Below are positions 46,705 through 55,636 of a stretch of DNA of 64,000 bases, piece by piece. The translations under genes and the position numbers were made by a program. Origin of the DNA: Phenylobacterium sp. J367 (GTDB lineage Bacteria; Pseudomonadota; Alphaproteobacteria; Caulobacterales; Caulobacteraceae); NCBI RefSeq assembly GCF_024699985.1, contig NZ_JAJONA010000001.1, positions 434,001 through 498,000 of the forward strand. Reading direction: 5' to 3'. Below the pieces are notes generated by a model. It saw nothing but the letters and a program-made list of their open reading frames with translations. It was not told the origin of the DNA and ran no database searches. The first letter of the stretch is position 1. Every line of letters starts with the position of its first letter.

Positions 46705-47756
46705 ATGGCGACCCTAAATGCCGGCATCTACGGCGTGGATTCCAACGCCCCCGAGATCGGCGCCCTCGTGGACGGCGTCGTGACCGTGGCCACCTCCACC
46801 CAGCTCGTGCTGCAGACCGGCGCCTGGCTAGACAGCTTCACGGGATCGTTCTTCTACACCAACAACCAGCTCAGCAGCGGCACGATCACCGGCTGGAAGC
46901 AGACTTACAACGGCGTGACGACCTTCGAGGTCACTGGATCCTCCGTCTCCGTCAGCCAGTTCCTGACCTGGATCGCCAACGACGATGACGCGACCGCGGT
47001 CCAGACGATCTTCAGCGGGGCCGACACCATGAACGGCTCCTTCTCGGACGACATCTTCTGGGGCTGGAACGGCAATGACCGCATCCGCGGGTCGGGGGCA
47101 ATGACTCCATCGACGGCGGCTCGGGCGCCGACACACTGGAAGGCGGCGACGGTCAGGACAGCGTATTCGGCGGCGCCGGCGACGACGTGATCTCCGACGC
47201 CGACGGCTCGAACTATCTGCGCGGCGGCGAAGGCGACGACAGCCTCTCGGGCGGACTCGGGTTTGACGACGTGCACGGCAACCAGGGCAACGACACCGTC
47301 GCCGGCGGATTTGGCGACGACTGGGTGGTCGGCGGCCAGGGCGACGATCTGCAACAAGGTGGCGACGGCTGGGACATCGTCTACGGCAACCTCGGCCGCG
47401 ACACCCTCAACGGCGATTCAGGCTCCGACTGGGTCCGCGGCGGCCAGCAGTCGGACAAGCTGAACGGCGGCTTTGGCGACGACTGGCTCTCCGGCGATCG
47501 CGACAACGACACCATGACGGGCGGCTTCGGCGCGGACACCTTCAACCTGTTCAACGGCTCCGGCGACGACCGCATCACTGACTTCAGCCTGATGGAGGGC
47601 GACCTCATCCGCTGGGAAGGCGGTTCGCCGTCCAACCTGACCATGAGCCAGGTCGGCGCGAACACCGTCATCACCTACGACTTCTCCAACTCCGTCACGC
47701 TGGAGGGCGTCCAGATGTCGAGCCTCGCCGGCAAGACCTGGTGGATCGTGGGCTGA
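46705..47756 (+). CDS. RTX calcium-binding repeat protein (one frameshift)
   Basis: 350 aa from ATG 46705 (GGAGGA at 46691-46696). N-terminal ~110 residues without repeats (MATLNAGIYGVDSNAPEIGA), then about 16 imperfect nonapeptides of the GGxGxDxUx type (GGSGADTLE, GGAGDDVIS, GGEGDDSLS, GFGDDWVVG, GFGDDWLSG), ending GGFGADTFNLFNGSGDDRIT and a C-terminal hydrophobic cap. This is the form of proteins secreted by type I systems with a C-terminal signal; no ABC/MFP genes are nearby. One G is missing at about 47090-47096. The N-terminal part has no enzyme motif I recognise. Confidence 0.85.
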
Positions 47757-47764
47757 ACGGAGAA

Positions 47765-47836
47765 GCGCGGGCGAAAGCCCGCCCCTTCGCCTCCTCTCCC
47801 CCGGCGCAGCCGAGAGGGAGAGGATTGAGGAGAGGG
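47765..47836. repeat. CTCTCCC-type repeat, copy B
   Basis: GCGCGGGCGAAAGCCCGCCC, then CTCCTCTCCCCCGGCGCAGC and GAGAGGGAGAGGATTGAGGA. Nearly the same as 46451-46520. It lies between convergent RTX and TraB genes and could end transcription from both sides. Confidence 0.75.
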
Positions 47837-47845
47837 CTCGGGCCC

Positions 47846-48790
47846 TCACTCCGCCTCCCCCGGCCCCAGCACCCGCACGCCCCGCGCCTTTAGCTGCGCC
47901 GCCACGCCGCCTTCCGCCAGCCAGGGCCTGAGGCTCACCACCGCCACGGCATGGCCCGGCGCGCCCAGCGCCGCCTCGATCGCCTTCGCCTGGTCGCCCA
48001 CCGCCCGGGTCCAGAGCGCCGGCCCGCCGCCCAGCAGCAGCACGCACTTGTCGAAGCTCCGGGGCTCGCTGACCGCGGCCGCCGTGTCCCCGCGCGCCCA
48101 GCCCTGCAGCGCGCCACGCCGGCGGGCGGGCGGCGCCTCGGCGTCAGCGAGCGCGCCCTCCAGGCACTGGCGATGCACCGCCGGCGTCAGCCCGCCCAGC
48201 GCCTCGCGGACGAACGGCAGGGCCTGGTAGGTGGCGGGCGTCACCACCTTCACCTTCCCCGCCTTGGCGAGCTTCTCCGCCGTACCGGTCACCGAGACCG
48301 CCTGTTTCGCGCCGCGCACGTCGGCCACCAGCATCTCGCCGGCGATCAGCGGCTGCCACCCGGCATAGCGGCTGGCCGGCTTGCCGGCCTTCTCGCGGGC
48401 CGCCACGAAGCGCACGCGCAGCGGCTCGGGCAGGGTCGCTTCCAGCGGCGTCTTCGACTTCAGCGAATTGCGGGCCCGAAGCAGCGCCGGGATGTCCCGC
48501 AAGCCCCCCTGCAGCGCCACCCGGTTGCCGGCGATCAGGACGTTGGCGCCCTTCATCCGCCGCTCGAGCGCGCGCCGGTCCCAGGCGATGTCCTTCGGCA
48601 CGTCGTCCTCGGCGACGCCCAGGACGTAGACGGTCGTGTCCCCGTCCACGACCCGCCACCAGGCCGGCCCGGGCTCGATCGCCTGGACCACGAGCTCCTC
48701 GACGAGGTTCGCCTCCGGGTCGGCCAGCGGCTGCGCGCCAGCCGCCCCCGCCACGGCCCACGCCGCCGCCAGCCCGATCAACCATTTCAT
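47846..48790 (-). CDS. TraB/GumN family protein
   Basis: 314 aa with a signal peptide (MKWLIGLAAAWAVAGAAGAQ). AWWRVVDGDTTVYVLGVAED and WDRRALERRMKGANVLIAGN are the TraB/GumN N-terminal block. The usual GTxH metal motif seen in TIKI-type proteases is replaced by VLGVAEDD, so peptidase activity is doubtful. FDKCVLLLGGGPALWTRAVG is the later conserved region. The family role is unsettled (polysaccharide, pheromone or Wnt-type protease links elsewhere). Intact. Confidence 0.8.
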   Translation of the reverse strand: MKWLIGLAAAWAVAGAAGAQPLADPEANLVEELVVQAIEPGPAWWRVVDGDTTVYVLGVAEDDVPKDIAWDRRALERRMKGANVLIAGNRVALQGGLRDIPALLRARNSLKSKTPLEATLPEPLRVRFVAAREKAGKPASRYAGWQPLIAGEMLVADVRGAKQAVSVTGTAEKLAKAGKVKVVTPATYQALPFVREALGGLTPAVHRQCLEGALADAEAPPARRRGALQGWARGDTAAAVSEPRSFDKCVLLLGGGPALWTRAVGDQAKAIEAALGAPGHAVAVVSLRPWLAEGGVAAQLKARGVRVLGPGEAE

Positions 48791-48858
48791 CCGCCGATCT
48801 CCTCCGCCCACGCCGCATTCACCCGCCGCATCACGGCGAAAGCTTGACCGCAGGCTCC

Positions 48859-49614
48859 CTACCAACTCACCCCGCCCGGCATGTGCAGCCCGCGCGGCGG
48901 CCGATAGTCCGGATCGTCCTCGCGCATGATCCCTCCGGTCTCCGGGTCGGGCACATAGACCGCCAGCCGCCGCTCGCCGGTCTCCGGGTCCTCCTCGACC
49001 ATGAAGTGGCGCCAGATGATCCGCATCGGCTCGTCCGTCTCGGCCGGCTCGACCAGCTTCGTGCGGTAGGTCTTGGGCGCCATGGTCCCGGCCATCCAGC
49101 GGAGCTGCTTCAGCTTCACGTCGGTCAGGTAGGCGGTCTCCGGCGTCGCCCCCTCGCACAGCGCCCAGCCCAGGTCGCAGAACCGGTCGGCCTGGATGCG
49201 CCGGGCGGCGTTCACCGCCGCCTCGAATTCCGGGATCTTCCGGCGCCAGTAGTAGAAGGTCGACAGCGACGGCAGGGTCGGGTCGGCGGCGATCCGGGTC
49301 AGGCTCTCCCCCTCGCACAGCCGCTCGAACACCTCGTCGGCGATCTCCGGGCAGAAGCTGAACGCCGGCCCGCGATGCGCCCCATCCGGCCGCCACCCCA
49401 TCCGCCTGGCCGCCGCCAGCGCGCGGGCGAAGTCCGGCCGCTCGCGCGCCCAGTTCGCCACTGTCACGTCCGACGGCATGTCCCGCTCCTGGCAGATGTG
49501 CCGCAGCAGCTCGCCGTCCCTCAGCCGCCGGCAGATCGCCTCCCCCAGCCCCTCCGACCACCGGACATGCTTCTGCTTGCCGGCCGGGAGCCCCGGCGCG
49601 TTGTCGTCGTCCAT
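48859..49614 (-). CDS. Terminase-small-subunit-like protein with duplicated DNA-binding unit
   Basis: 251 aa. Two related segments: about residues 18-70 (WSEGLGEAICRRLRDGELLR ... VANWARERPDFARALAAAR) and about 85-150 (FCPEIADEVFERLCEGESLT ... FYYWRRKIPEFEAAVNAARR). Each is a helix-turn-helix followed by a W-x-R-x-x-P-x-F motif as in phage terminase small subunits. A C-terminal domain follows (LRWMAGTMAPKTYRTKLVEP, IIWRHFMVEEDPETGERRLA). No large terminase, portal or other phage gene is in view, so it is a lone chromosomal copy. Role unknown. Confidence 0.75.
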   Translation of the reverse strand: MDDDNAPGLPAGKQKHVRWSEGLGEAICRRLRDGELLRHICQERDMPSDVTVANWARERPDFARALAAARRMGWRPDGAHRGPAFSFCPEIADEVFERLCEGESLTRIAADPTLPSLSTFYYWRRKIPEFEAAVNAARRIQADRFCDLGWALCEGATPETAYLTDVKLKQLRWMAGTMAPKTYRTKLVEPAETDEPMRIIWRHFMVEEDPETGERRLAVYVPDPETGGIMREDDPDYRPPRGLHMPGGVSW

Positions 49615-49639
49615 CGGAAAACTCCGGAAATGAAAGGAT

Positions 49640-49909
49640 CGCAGGCGAAGCCCGCTCCGGCGCCGCCTCTCCCCCGCGCAGCGGAGAGGGAGAGGCTTGA
49701 GGTGAGGGAAAGGGGCCGAGCTCCGCGCCCCTCCCTCCCCTTAATGGGGAGGGACAGGCCGCGAAGCGGCCAGGGTGGGGGAAGTCACGCCCAGGCTCAG
49801 AGCCCGTCGGAAGGATCACCCTTCCCCGTCACTCCGAGCCCCAGCCTACACTTCCCACCCGGCGGCGCTGACGCGCCGTCCACCCGCCCCATGAAGGGGA
49901 GGGAAAACA
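49640..49909. repeat. Composite palindromic repeat block
   Basis: Holds CTCTCCC-type copy C (49640-49708), a GGGAGGG-type unit (49730-49760 and 49890-49909), the filler GGCCGCGAAGCGGCC, and a GGCGGGC/GCCCGCC hairpin just after it (49915-49943). It overlaps the distal part of the small ORF at 49846-50145. Confidence 0.7.
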
Positions 49910-50145
49910 AAAGCGGCGGGCCAAAGCCCGCCGGACACACCACTCAACGCTGCCCGAACTCTCCCGGAAACGCGCGCAAATGTCAAGAACAAAACAGGAA
50001 CGCTACGACACCCAAATTGTGAGAGGTGCCTGGAAGGTCGGCCAGCCGTCTGACGCTGGCGCCTATCAATGACCTTTTTAGCGAATAGCCCCAAGATCAC
50101 CGATACGATGATGCCCAAGAGGGCAAGTGCGATCTCTAAGCCCAA
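49846..50145 (-). CDS. Possible small membrane protein with unusual codon use
   Basis: 99 aa from a TTG at 50145 with GGGAGG about 5 bp upstream. One helix near the start (MGLEIALALLGIIVSVILGL) precedes FAKKVIDRRQRQ. The first 100 bases are lower in GC than the neighbourhood. The second half runs into the repeat block and reads like non-coding sequence, so the real gene may be shorter. Low confidence. Confidence 0.35.
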   Translation of the reverse strand: MGLEIALALLGIIVSVILGLFAKKVIDRRQRQTAGRPSRHLSQFGCRSVPVLFLTFARVSGRVRAALSGVSGGLWPAAFVFPPLHGAGGRRVSAAGWEV

Positions 50146-50165
50146 CGTAGCCTCCCGGTTCTTCT

Positions 50166-50488
50166 AGCTTCAGCGTGCGCGAGGTTCCCGATCTTGCGCA
50201 AGTCGAACTCGCTCGTCGGGCATGGGCGCCTCCCTTCTGTGTCCTTCTGTGTATTTCTGTGGTTCCAAACCCGGACCGCACCCACGCCCGCCGATCCGCG
50301 CCCTCCGCGAAATCCGTGGTTGCAGCCCGACCTCCGCCTGGGTCCCGGCCTTCGCCGGGAGGAGCGGCGGTGAAGGCGCCCGTTCGTGGGGTTCGTGTGG
50401 TTCGTGGACCAAATCCAACCTCCCCCAACCTCCACCACACTCCCGCGTTGACTCCCCCCGCTCCTCGGCTACACGGTCGGCCAACTCT
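50166..50488. other. Gene-free leader region with TTCTGTG and TTCGTG triplicate repeats
   Basis: No gene is seen. Three TTCTGTG units (50235-50264), three TTCGTG units at 9-bp spacing (50383-50407), and a half copy of the CCCGGC-type element (50344-50366, GGCCTTCGCCGGGAGGAGCG) lie here. The promoter of the gcv operon should be inside, but I could not pick it out. Confidence 0.6.
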
Positions 50489-50690
50489 CGCGGGAGAGAC
50501 CGGGGATTCTCCCGGAGCCGAAGGCGCAACCGCCCCGGAAACGCTCAGGCAAAAGGACCGCGACGGGCCAAGGCACGCTGGAAAGATCCGCCTTCGCTCC
50601 TGACGGAGCTTCGGAGGACGCCGAAGGAGCAAGGGACGCCCCGGACCATCGGGGACCGGTCTCGAAATCTCTCAGGCCGCAAGGACAGCG
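50489..50690 (+). promoter_or_regulatory. Tandem glycine riboswitch (two aptamers)
   Basis: Aptamer 1 (50489-50562): P1 CGCGG/CCGCG, GAGCCGAAGGCGCAACCG and CGCTCAGGCAAAAGGACCGC. Aptamer 2 (50576-50690): P1 CGCTG/CAGCG, GACGCCGAAGGAGCAAGG and TCTCTCAGGCCGCAAGGACA. Glycine binding normally turns on glycine cleavage genes, and gcvT follows. In aptamer 2 one stem is made from the core of the 67-bp repeat family (50595-50613), which is unusual. Confidence 0.93.
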
Positions 50691-50753
50691 GGGGCGCGTG
50701 GAATGCCAGGCTTGCGCCCGGCGGCCCGCAAGCGCGTCAGCCGGAGTCCGCAA

Positions 50754-51875
50754 GTGTCCACCGAAGACCAGACCGACCTGAAGACCACCCCGCTCACCGA
50801 GACGCACATCGCGCTGGGCGCCCGCATGGTCCCCTTCGCCGGCTATTCCATGCCCGTGCAGTACGCCGAGGGCGTGCTCAAGGAGCATCTCTGGACCCGC
50901 GAGCACGCCGGCCTGTTCGACGTCTCCCACATGGGCCAGGCCCGGCTGCGCGGCGTCGCCCCGCTCGCCGCCTTCGAGGAGGTGGTGCCCGGCGACTACA
51001 TCGGGCTGAAGCCCGGCAAGCAGAAGTACTCCGTCCTGCTGAACCGCCAGGGCGGCATCGTCGACGACCTGATGGCCGGCCGTCCCGACGCCGACAGCCT
51101 GTTCGTGGTGGTCAACGGCGCCTGCAAGGAGAACGACTTCAAGGTCATCGACGAGGAGCTGGCCGGCCAGGTGCGCATCGAGCGCCTGGAGGACCGCGCG
51201 CTCATCGCCATCCAGGGCCCGGAGGCCGCCGCGGTCGTGCAGCAGCACGTCCCCGCCGCCGCCGACATGGTGTTCATGGACATCCGGTCCATGCGCGGCT
51301 TCGACACCGACCTGATCATCTCCCGCTCGGGCTACACCGGCGAGGACGGCTACGAGATCTCCGTGCCGGCCGCCGACGCCGTCCGCGTCTGGAACCTGCT
51401 GCTCTCGGACGACCGGGTGAAGCCGATCGGCCTGGGCGCCCGCGACAGCCTCCGCCTCGAGGCCGGCCTACCGCTCTACGGCCACGACCTCGACGAGACC
51501 GTCTCGCCGGTCGAGGCGGGCCTGACCTTCGCCATCAACAAGAACCGCCGCGAGCAGCGCGACTTCCCGGGCGCCGCCCGCATCGTGCGCGAGCTGGCCG
51601 AGGGGCCGGCCCGGACGAAGGTCTGCCTGCGGGTGCTGGAAGGCGCGCCGGCCCGCGAGGGCGCCGAGGTCGCCGACGAGGCCGGGACCGTCATCGGCGT
51701 CGTCACCTCCGGCGGCTTCTCCCCGGTCCTCAAGGCCGGCATCGCGCTGGCCTTCGTGCCCCCCGCCTTCAAGGCCCCGGGCACGAAGCTGAAGGTCATC
51801 GTCCGCGGCAAGCCCCAGGCCGCCGAGGTCGTGACGAGCCCCTTCGTCCCCCACCGCTACGTCCGGAAGTCCTGA
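50754..51875 (+). CDS. gcvT: Glycine cleavage system T protein (aminomethyltransferase)
   Basis: Moves the methylene unit from aminomethyl-lipoyl-H protein to tetrahydrofolate, releasing NH3. 373 aa from GTG 50754 (GGAG at 50742-50745); an ATG at 50703 would add 17 residues. Family blocks: ARMVPFAGYSMPVQYAEGVL, GLFDVSHMGQARLRG, GGIVDDLMAGR, RSGYTGEDGYEISVP, LGARDSLRLEAGLPLYGHDL and TSGGFSPVLKAGIALAFV. First gene of the riboswitch-controlled gcvT-gcvH-gcvPA-gcvPB operon. Intact. Confidence 0.96.
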   Translation: MSTEDQTDLKTTPLTETHIALGARMVPFAGYSMPVQYAEGVLKEHLWTREHAGLFDVSHMGQARLRGVAPLAAFEEVVPGDYIGLKPGKQKYSVLLNRQGGIVDDLMAGRPDADSLFVVVNGACKENDFKVIDEELAGQVRIERLEDRALIAIQGPEAAAVVQQHVPAAADMVFMDIRSMRGFDTDLIISRSGYTGEDGYEISVPAADAVRVWNLLLSDDRVKPIGLGARDSLRLEAGLPLYGHDLDETVSPVEAGLTFAINKNRREQRDFPGAARIVRELAEGPARTKVCLRVLEGAPAREGAEVADEAGTVIGVVTSGGFSPVLKAGIALAFVPPAFKAPGTKLKVIVRGKPQAAEVVTSPFVPHRYVRKS

Positions 51876-51901
51876 TGCCCGCGCGCAGCGCAATCAGATC
51901 G

Positions 51902-51962
51902 ACCACGAAAGGCACGAAAAACACGAAAGCCCTTTTCGTGCCTGTTCGTGTTTTTCGTGGTT
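51902..51962. repeat. CACGAAA/TTTCGTG palindromic repeat between gcvT and gcvH
   Basis: Three CACGAAA units, then three TTCGTG units; GGCACGAAAA (51911-51920) and TTTTCGTGCC (51933-51942) form a perfect 10-bp stem. The same hexamer is in the leader at 50383-50407. It would form a hairpin inside the gcv mRNA. Confidence 0.75.
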
Positions 51963-52009
51963 CCCAAAACAGCGGCGCTGACGCGCCCTCGGCTTAGGAG
52001 AGAAAGCCC

Positions 52010-52375
52010 ATGAAGTTCACCAAGGACCACGAGTGGGTCGAGCTCGACGGCGACGTCGCCACCGTGGGCATCACCGCCTATGCCGCCGAACAGCTTGGCG
52101 ACGTGGTGTTCGTCGAGACGCCCGACGTGGGCAGGACCGTGAAGGCCGGCGACGGCTTCGCGGTGGTCGAGAGCGTCAAGGCCGCTTCGGATGTCTACGC
52201 CCCGGTGTCCGGCGAGGTCGTGGAAGCCAACGGCGAGCTCTCCGGCGCGCCCGAGACCGTCAACGCCACGCCGGAAGCCGGCGGCTGGTTCGCCAAGGTG
52301 AGGATCTCCAACCCCGCCGAGCTCGACGCCCTCATGGACCGCGCCGCCTACGAAGCCTACCTGGCGACGCTCTAG
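52010..52375 (+). CDS. gcvH: Glycine cleavage system H protein
   Basis: 121 aa lipoyl carrier that shuttles the aminomethyl group between P, T and L proteins. [20 protein letters not shown] is the usual opening; [20 protein letters not shown] and [20 protein letters not shown] contain the lipoylated Lys (ESVKAAS, about residue 63); [18 protein letters not shown] is the C-terminal block. AGGAG at 51997-52001. It lies 134 bp after gcvT with a repeat in the gap. Intact. Confidence 0.97.
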   Translation: MKFTKDHEWVELDGDVATVGITAYAAEQLGDVVFVETPDVGRTVKAGDGFAVVESVKAASDVYAPVSGEVVEANGELSGAPETVNATPEAGGWFAKVRISNPAELDALMDRAAYEAYLATL

Positions 52376-52386
52376 ACCAACCCAAA

Positions 52387-52464
52387 CTCCGCTCACCCCG
52401 GCGAAAGCCGGGGCCCAAGCCGACTCGCCCGCATGGATCCCGGCTTTCGCCGGGACGAGCGGAG
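52387..52464. repeat. 78-bp near-perfect palindromic element between gcvH and gcvPA
   Basis: Outer arms CTCCGCTC (52387-52394) and GAGCGGAG (52457-52464); inner arms CCCGGCGAAAGCCGGG (52397-52412) and CCCGGCTTTCGCCGGG (52439-52454). Each inner arm is itself a hairpin. It starts 11 bp after the gcvH stop; a half copy is upstream of the riboswitch. Confidence 0.85.
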
Positions 52465-52495
52465 AGAGGGAGCAAGGGGCCAAGGAACAGTTCCC

Positions 52496-53842
52496 ATGCG
52501 CTACCTCCCCCTGACCCCGTCCGACCGCGCCGAGATGCTCGGCGTCATCGGCGCGCCCGACATCGACGCCCTCTTCGCCGACGTGCCGGAGGCGGCCCGG
52601 AAGAAGGACCTGTTCGACCTGGCCCTGCACGCCGGCGAGCTGGAGGTGGAGCGCGAGCTCTCCGCCCTTTCGGCGATGAACCGTCCGGCCGGCGCCGGCC
52701 CGTTCTTCTGCGGCGCGGGCGCCTACCGGCACCACGTCCCGGCGACCGTGGACCACATCATCCAGCGCTCGGAGTTCCTGACCAGCTACACGCCCTACCA
52801 GCCCGAGATCGCCCAGGGCACGCTGCAGGTGCTCTTCGAGTTCCAGACCCAGGTCGCCGCGCTCACCGGCCTCGATGTGGCCAACGCCTCCATGTACGAC
52901 GGCTCCACGGCCACCGCCGAGGCCGTGATGATGGCCAAGCGCGTCACCCGCCGGGAGAAGGCCATCCTCTCCGGCGGCCTCCACCCGCACTACGCCGCCA
53001 CCACCCAGACCATCGCCCACGCCGAGGGCATGCAGATCGATCGCCTCGCCGCGGCCGTCGACGCGGAAGCCGCGGTCATCGACGCCATCGACGGGGACAC
53101 CGCCTGTGTGGTCGTCCAGACGCCGAACGTCTTCGGCGTGGTCACCGACGTCTCCAGGATCGCCGAGGCCGCCCACGCCAAGGGCGCCCTGCTCATCGTC
53201 GTGACCACCGAGGCGGTCTCCTACGGCCTCCTGAAGTCGCCGGGCGCCATGGGCGCGGACATCGCCGTCGCCGAGGGCCAGTCGATCGGCAACGGCCTGA
53301 ACTTCGGCGGCCCCTACGTCGGCCTCTTCGCCGCCCGCGAGAAGCTGGTCCGCCAGATGCCGGGCCGGCTCTGCGGCGAGACCGTCGATGCCGAGGGCCG
53401 CCGCGGCTACGTGCTGACGCTCTCGACCCGCGAGCAGCACATCCGCCGTGAGAAGGCGACGTCGAACATCTGCACCAACTCCGGCCTCTGCGCGCTCGCC
53501 TTCACCATCCACCTCTCCCTGCTGGGCGAGGTGGGCCTGAAGCAGCTCGCGGCCCTGAACCACAGCCGGGCCCGGGAGCTGAAGCAGGCGCTCTCCGGCG
53601 TGAAGGGCGTCGAGATTCTGACGCCGCGGTTCTTCAACGAGATCGCCGTGCGCGTCCCCGGCGACGCCGCCGCCCTGGTCGAGGCCTGCCTGGCCGAGGG
53701 CGTGGTCGCCGGCGTCCCGTTCTCGCGGATCGACCCGCACGCCGGCCTGGACGACGTCCTGCTGCTGGCCGCCACCGAGACCACCACCTCCGACGACATT
53801 TCCGCCCTCGTGGGCGCCCTGAACGCGAAGATCGCCCGATGA
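52496..53842 (+). CDS. gcvPA: Glycine dehydrogenase (decarboxylating) subunit 1
   Basis: 448-aa alpha subunit of the split P protein that decarboxylates glycine with PLP and loads H protein. ATG 52496 ([20 protein letters not shown]). Typical blocks: [60 protein letters not shown] and [20 protein letters not shown]. The PLP lysine is in the partner subunit. A start at 52433 would read through the repeat and was rejected. It overlaps gcvPB by 4 bp. Intact. Confidence 0.96.
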   Translation: MRYLPLTPSDRAEMLGVIGAPDIDALFADVPEAARKKDLFDLALHAGELEVERELSALSAMNRPAGAGPFFCGAGAYRHHVPATVDHIIQRSEFLTSYTPYQPEIAQGTLQVLFEFQTQVAALTGLDVANASMYDGSTATAEAVMMAKRVTRREKAILSGGLHPHYAATTQTIAHAEGMQIDRLAAAVDAEAAVIDAIDGDTACVVVQTPNVFGVVTDVSRIAEAAHAKGALLIVVTTEAVSYGLLKSPGAMGADIAVAEGQSIGNGLNFGGPYVGLFAAREKLVRQMPGRLCGETVDAEGRRGYVLTLSTREQHIRREKATSNICTNSGLCALAFTIHLSLLGEVGLKQLAALNHSRARELKQALSGVKGVEILTPRFFNEIAVRVPGDAAALVEACLAEGVVAGVPFSRIDPHAGLDDVLLLAATETTTSDDISALVGALNAKIAR

Positions 53843-55410
53843 GCATGTCCAGCGTGGGTCGCCCGACCCGTCCCGGAAGGCGCCGCCGCCTCCGCCTCGC
53901 ACCAATCGCTCTCCGGCGGCCGCGGCCTGCTGCAGGACGAGCCCCTGCTGTTCGAGCTGGGCGGCTGGGAGAAGACCGGCGTCGACCTGCCTCTTCCCGA
54001 CCACGATGCGTCGGACCTCGGCGACCTGGTCCGCGATCGTATCGGCCTCGCCGGCCTCTCCGAGCCCGAGGCCGTCCGCCATTACGTGCGCCTCAGCCAG
54101 AAGAACCACGCCATCGACCTGGCGCTCTATCCGCTGGGCTCGTGCACCATGAAGCACAACCCCAGGCTCAACGAGCGCATGGCCCGCCTGGCCGGCTTCG
54201 CCGACCTGCACCCGCTCCAGCCGCAGTCGACGACCCAGGGCGCGCTCGCCCTCATGGACCGCCTGGCCCACTGGCTGAAGACGCTCACCGGCATGCCCGC
54301 CGTCGCGCTCTCGCCCAAGGCCGGCGCGCATGGCGAGCTCTGCGGCCTGCTCTGCATCAAGGCCGCCCACGAGGCCGCCGGCCAGGGCCACCGCCGCCGC
54401 GTCCTGGTGCCCACCTCGGCCCACGGCACCAACCCGGCCACCGCCGCCTTCGTCGGCTACAGCGTCACCGAAATCGCCCAGACCCCCGACGGTCGCGTCG
54501 ACCTGGCGGACCTCGAGGCCAAGCTCGGCCCCGACGTCGCGGCCATCATGGTGACCAACCCCAATACCTGCGGCCTCTTCGAACGCGACGTCATCGAGAT
54601 CGCGCGGCTCACCCATGCCGCCGGCGCCTACTTCTATTGTGACGGCGCGAACTTCAACGCCATCGTCGGCCGCGTCCGCCCCGGCGACCTCGGCGTCGAC
54701 GCCATGCACATCAACCTGCACAAGACCTTCTCCACGCCCCACGGCGGCGGGGGGTCCGGGCGCCGGCCCCGTGGTGCTCTCCGAAGCCCTCGCCCCCTTC
54801 GCCCCGGCCCCCTGGGTCGTCTCCGGCCCCTCCGGCCTGGAGCTCGTCGAGGAGGCCAAGGACCAGGCCGCCCAGGCCTTCGGCCGCATGTCCGCCTTCC
54901 ACGGCCAGATGGGCATGTTCGTCCGCGCCTACGCCTACATGCGCAGCCACGGCGCCGACGGCCTGCGCCAGGTCGCCGAGGACGCGGTGCTGAACGCCAA
55001 CTACATCAAGGCCCGCCTCAGCCAGGAGATGACCCCGGCCTTCCCGGACGGTCCGTGCATGCACGAGGCCCTGTTCGACGACGCCTGGTTGGAGGGGACC
55101 GGCGTCACCACCCTCGACTTCGCCAAGGCGATGATCGACGAGGGGTTCCACCCGATGACCATGTACTTCCCGCTGGTCGTCCACGGGGCGATGCTCATCG
55201 AGCCGACCGAGACGGAATCCAAGGCCGAGCTCGACCGGTTCTGCGAAGCCCTGCTGCTGCTGGCCCAGGCGGCGAAGGCCGGCGACGCCGAGCGGTTCAA
55301 GGGCGCCCCCCTACCTCGCCCCGCTGCGCCGGCTGGACGAAACCCAGGCGGCCCGGAAACCCAAGCTGACCTGGCGGCCCGAGTCGGAGACCGCCCAGGC
55401 GGCCGAGTAG
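53839..55410 (+). CDS. gcvPB: Glycine dehydrogenase (decarboxylating) subunit 2 (three frameshifts)
   Basis: 522 aa after correction. PLP-binding Lys in [17 protein letters not shown]; other blocks are [60 protein letters not shown] and [14 protein letters not shown]. Extra bases at about 53859 (after MSMSSVG), 54757-54762 (the GGGGGG after the Lys) and 55306-55310 (CCCCC) break it; each correction restores a family block. It pairs with GcvPA. Last gene of the operon; the dihydrolipoamide dehydrogenase is elsewhere. Confidence 0.95.
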
Positions 55411-55636
55411 GGTTGGGGAGTGACACGCGTCACGGTCGCGCGCCGCAACCTGCGCGATGCTGCGTGTGTCAGTCGCATAACGCATTCTGTGGCTTTTCCG
55501 CCATGCCGCGGCGAAAGGGTCCACGTTAGTAAAATTTAACGCGCCCGCGCCTTTACGATCGGGCCGGGCGTTCGCATATCGGCAGAGCGATGCGGGTGGA
55601 ACCTCCCCCAGCCCCCGCGCGCTCTCGGGTACCAAC

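Noticed and set aside
46705..47756. RTX region as a DNA tandem repeat or CRISPR-like array
   Set aside because: The periodicity is in the protein (nonapeptides); the DNA units vary and have no constant repeat-spacer structure.
48859..49614. Prophage remnant around the terminase-like gene
   Set aside because: Neighbours are TraB/GumN and the gcv operon; there is no capsid, portal, integrase or attachment repeat.
50703..50753. ATG 50703 as the gcvT start
   Set aside because: It would add 17 basic residues not usual for GcvT; the GTG at 50754 has a well-spaced GGAG. Kept only as an alternative.
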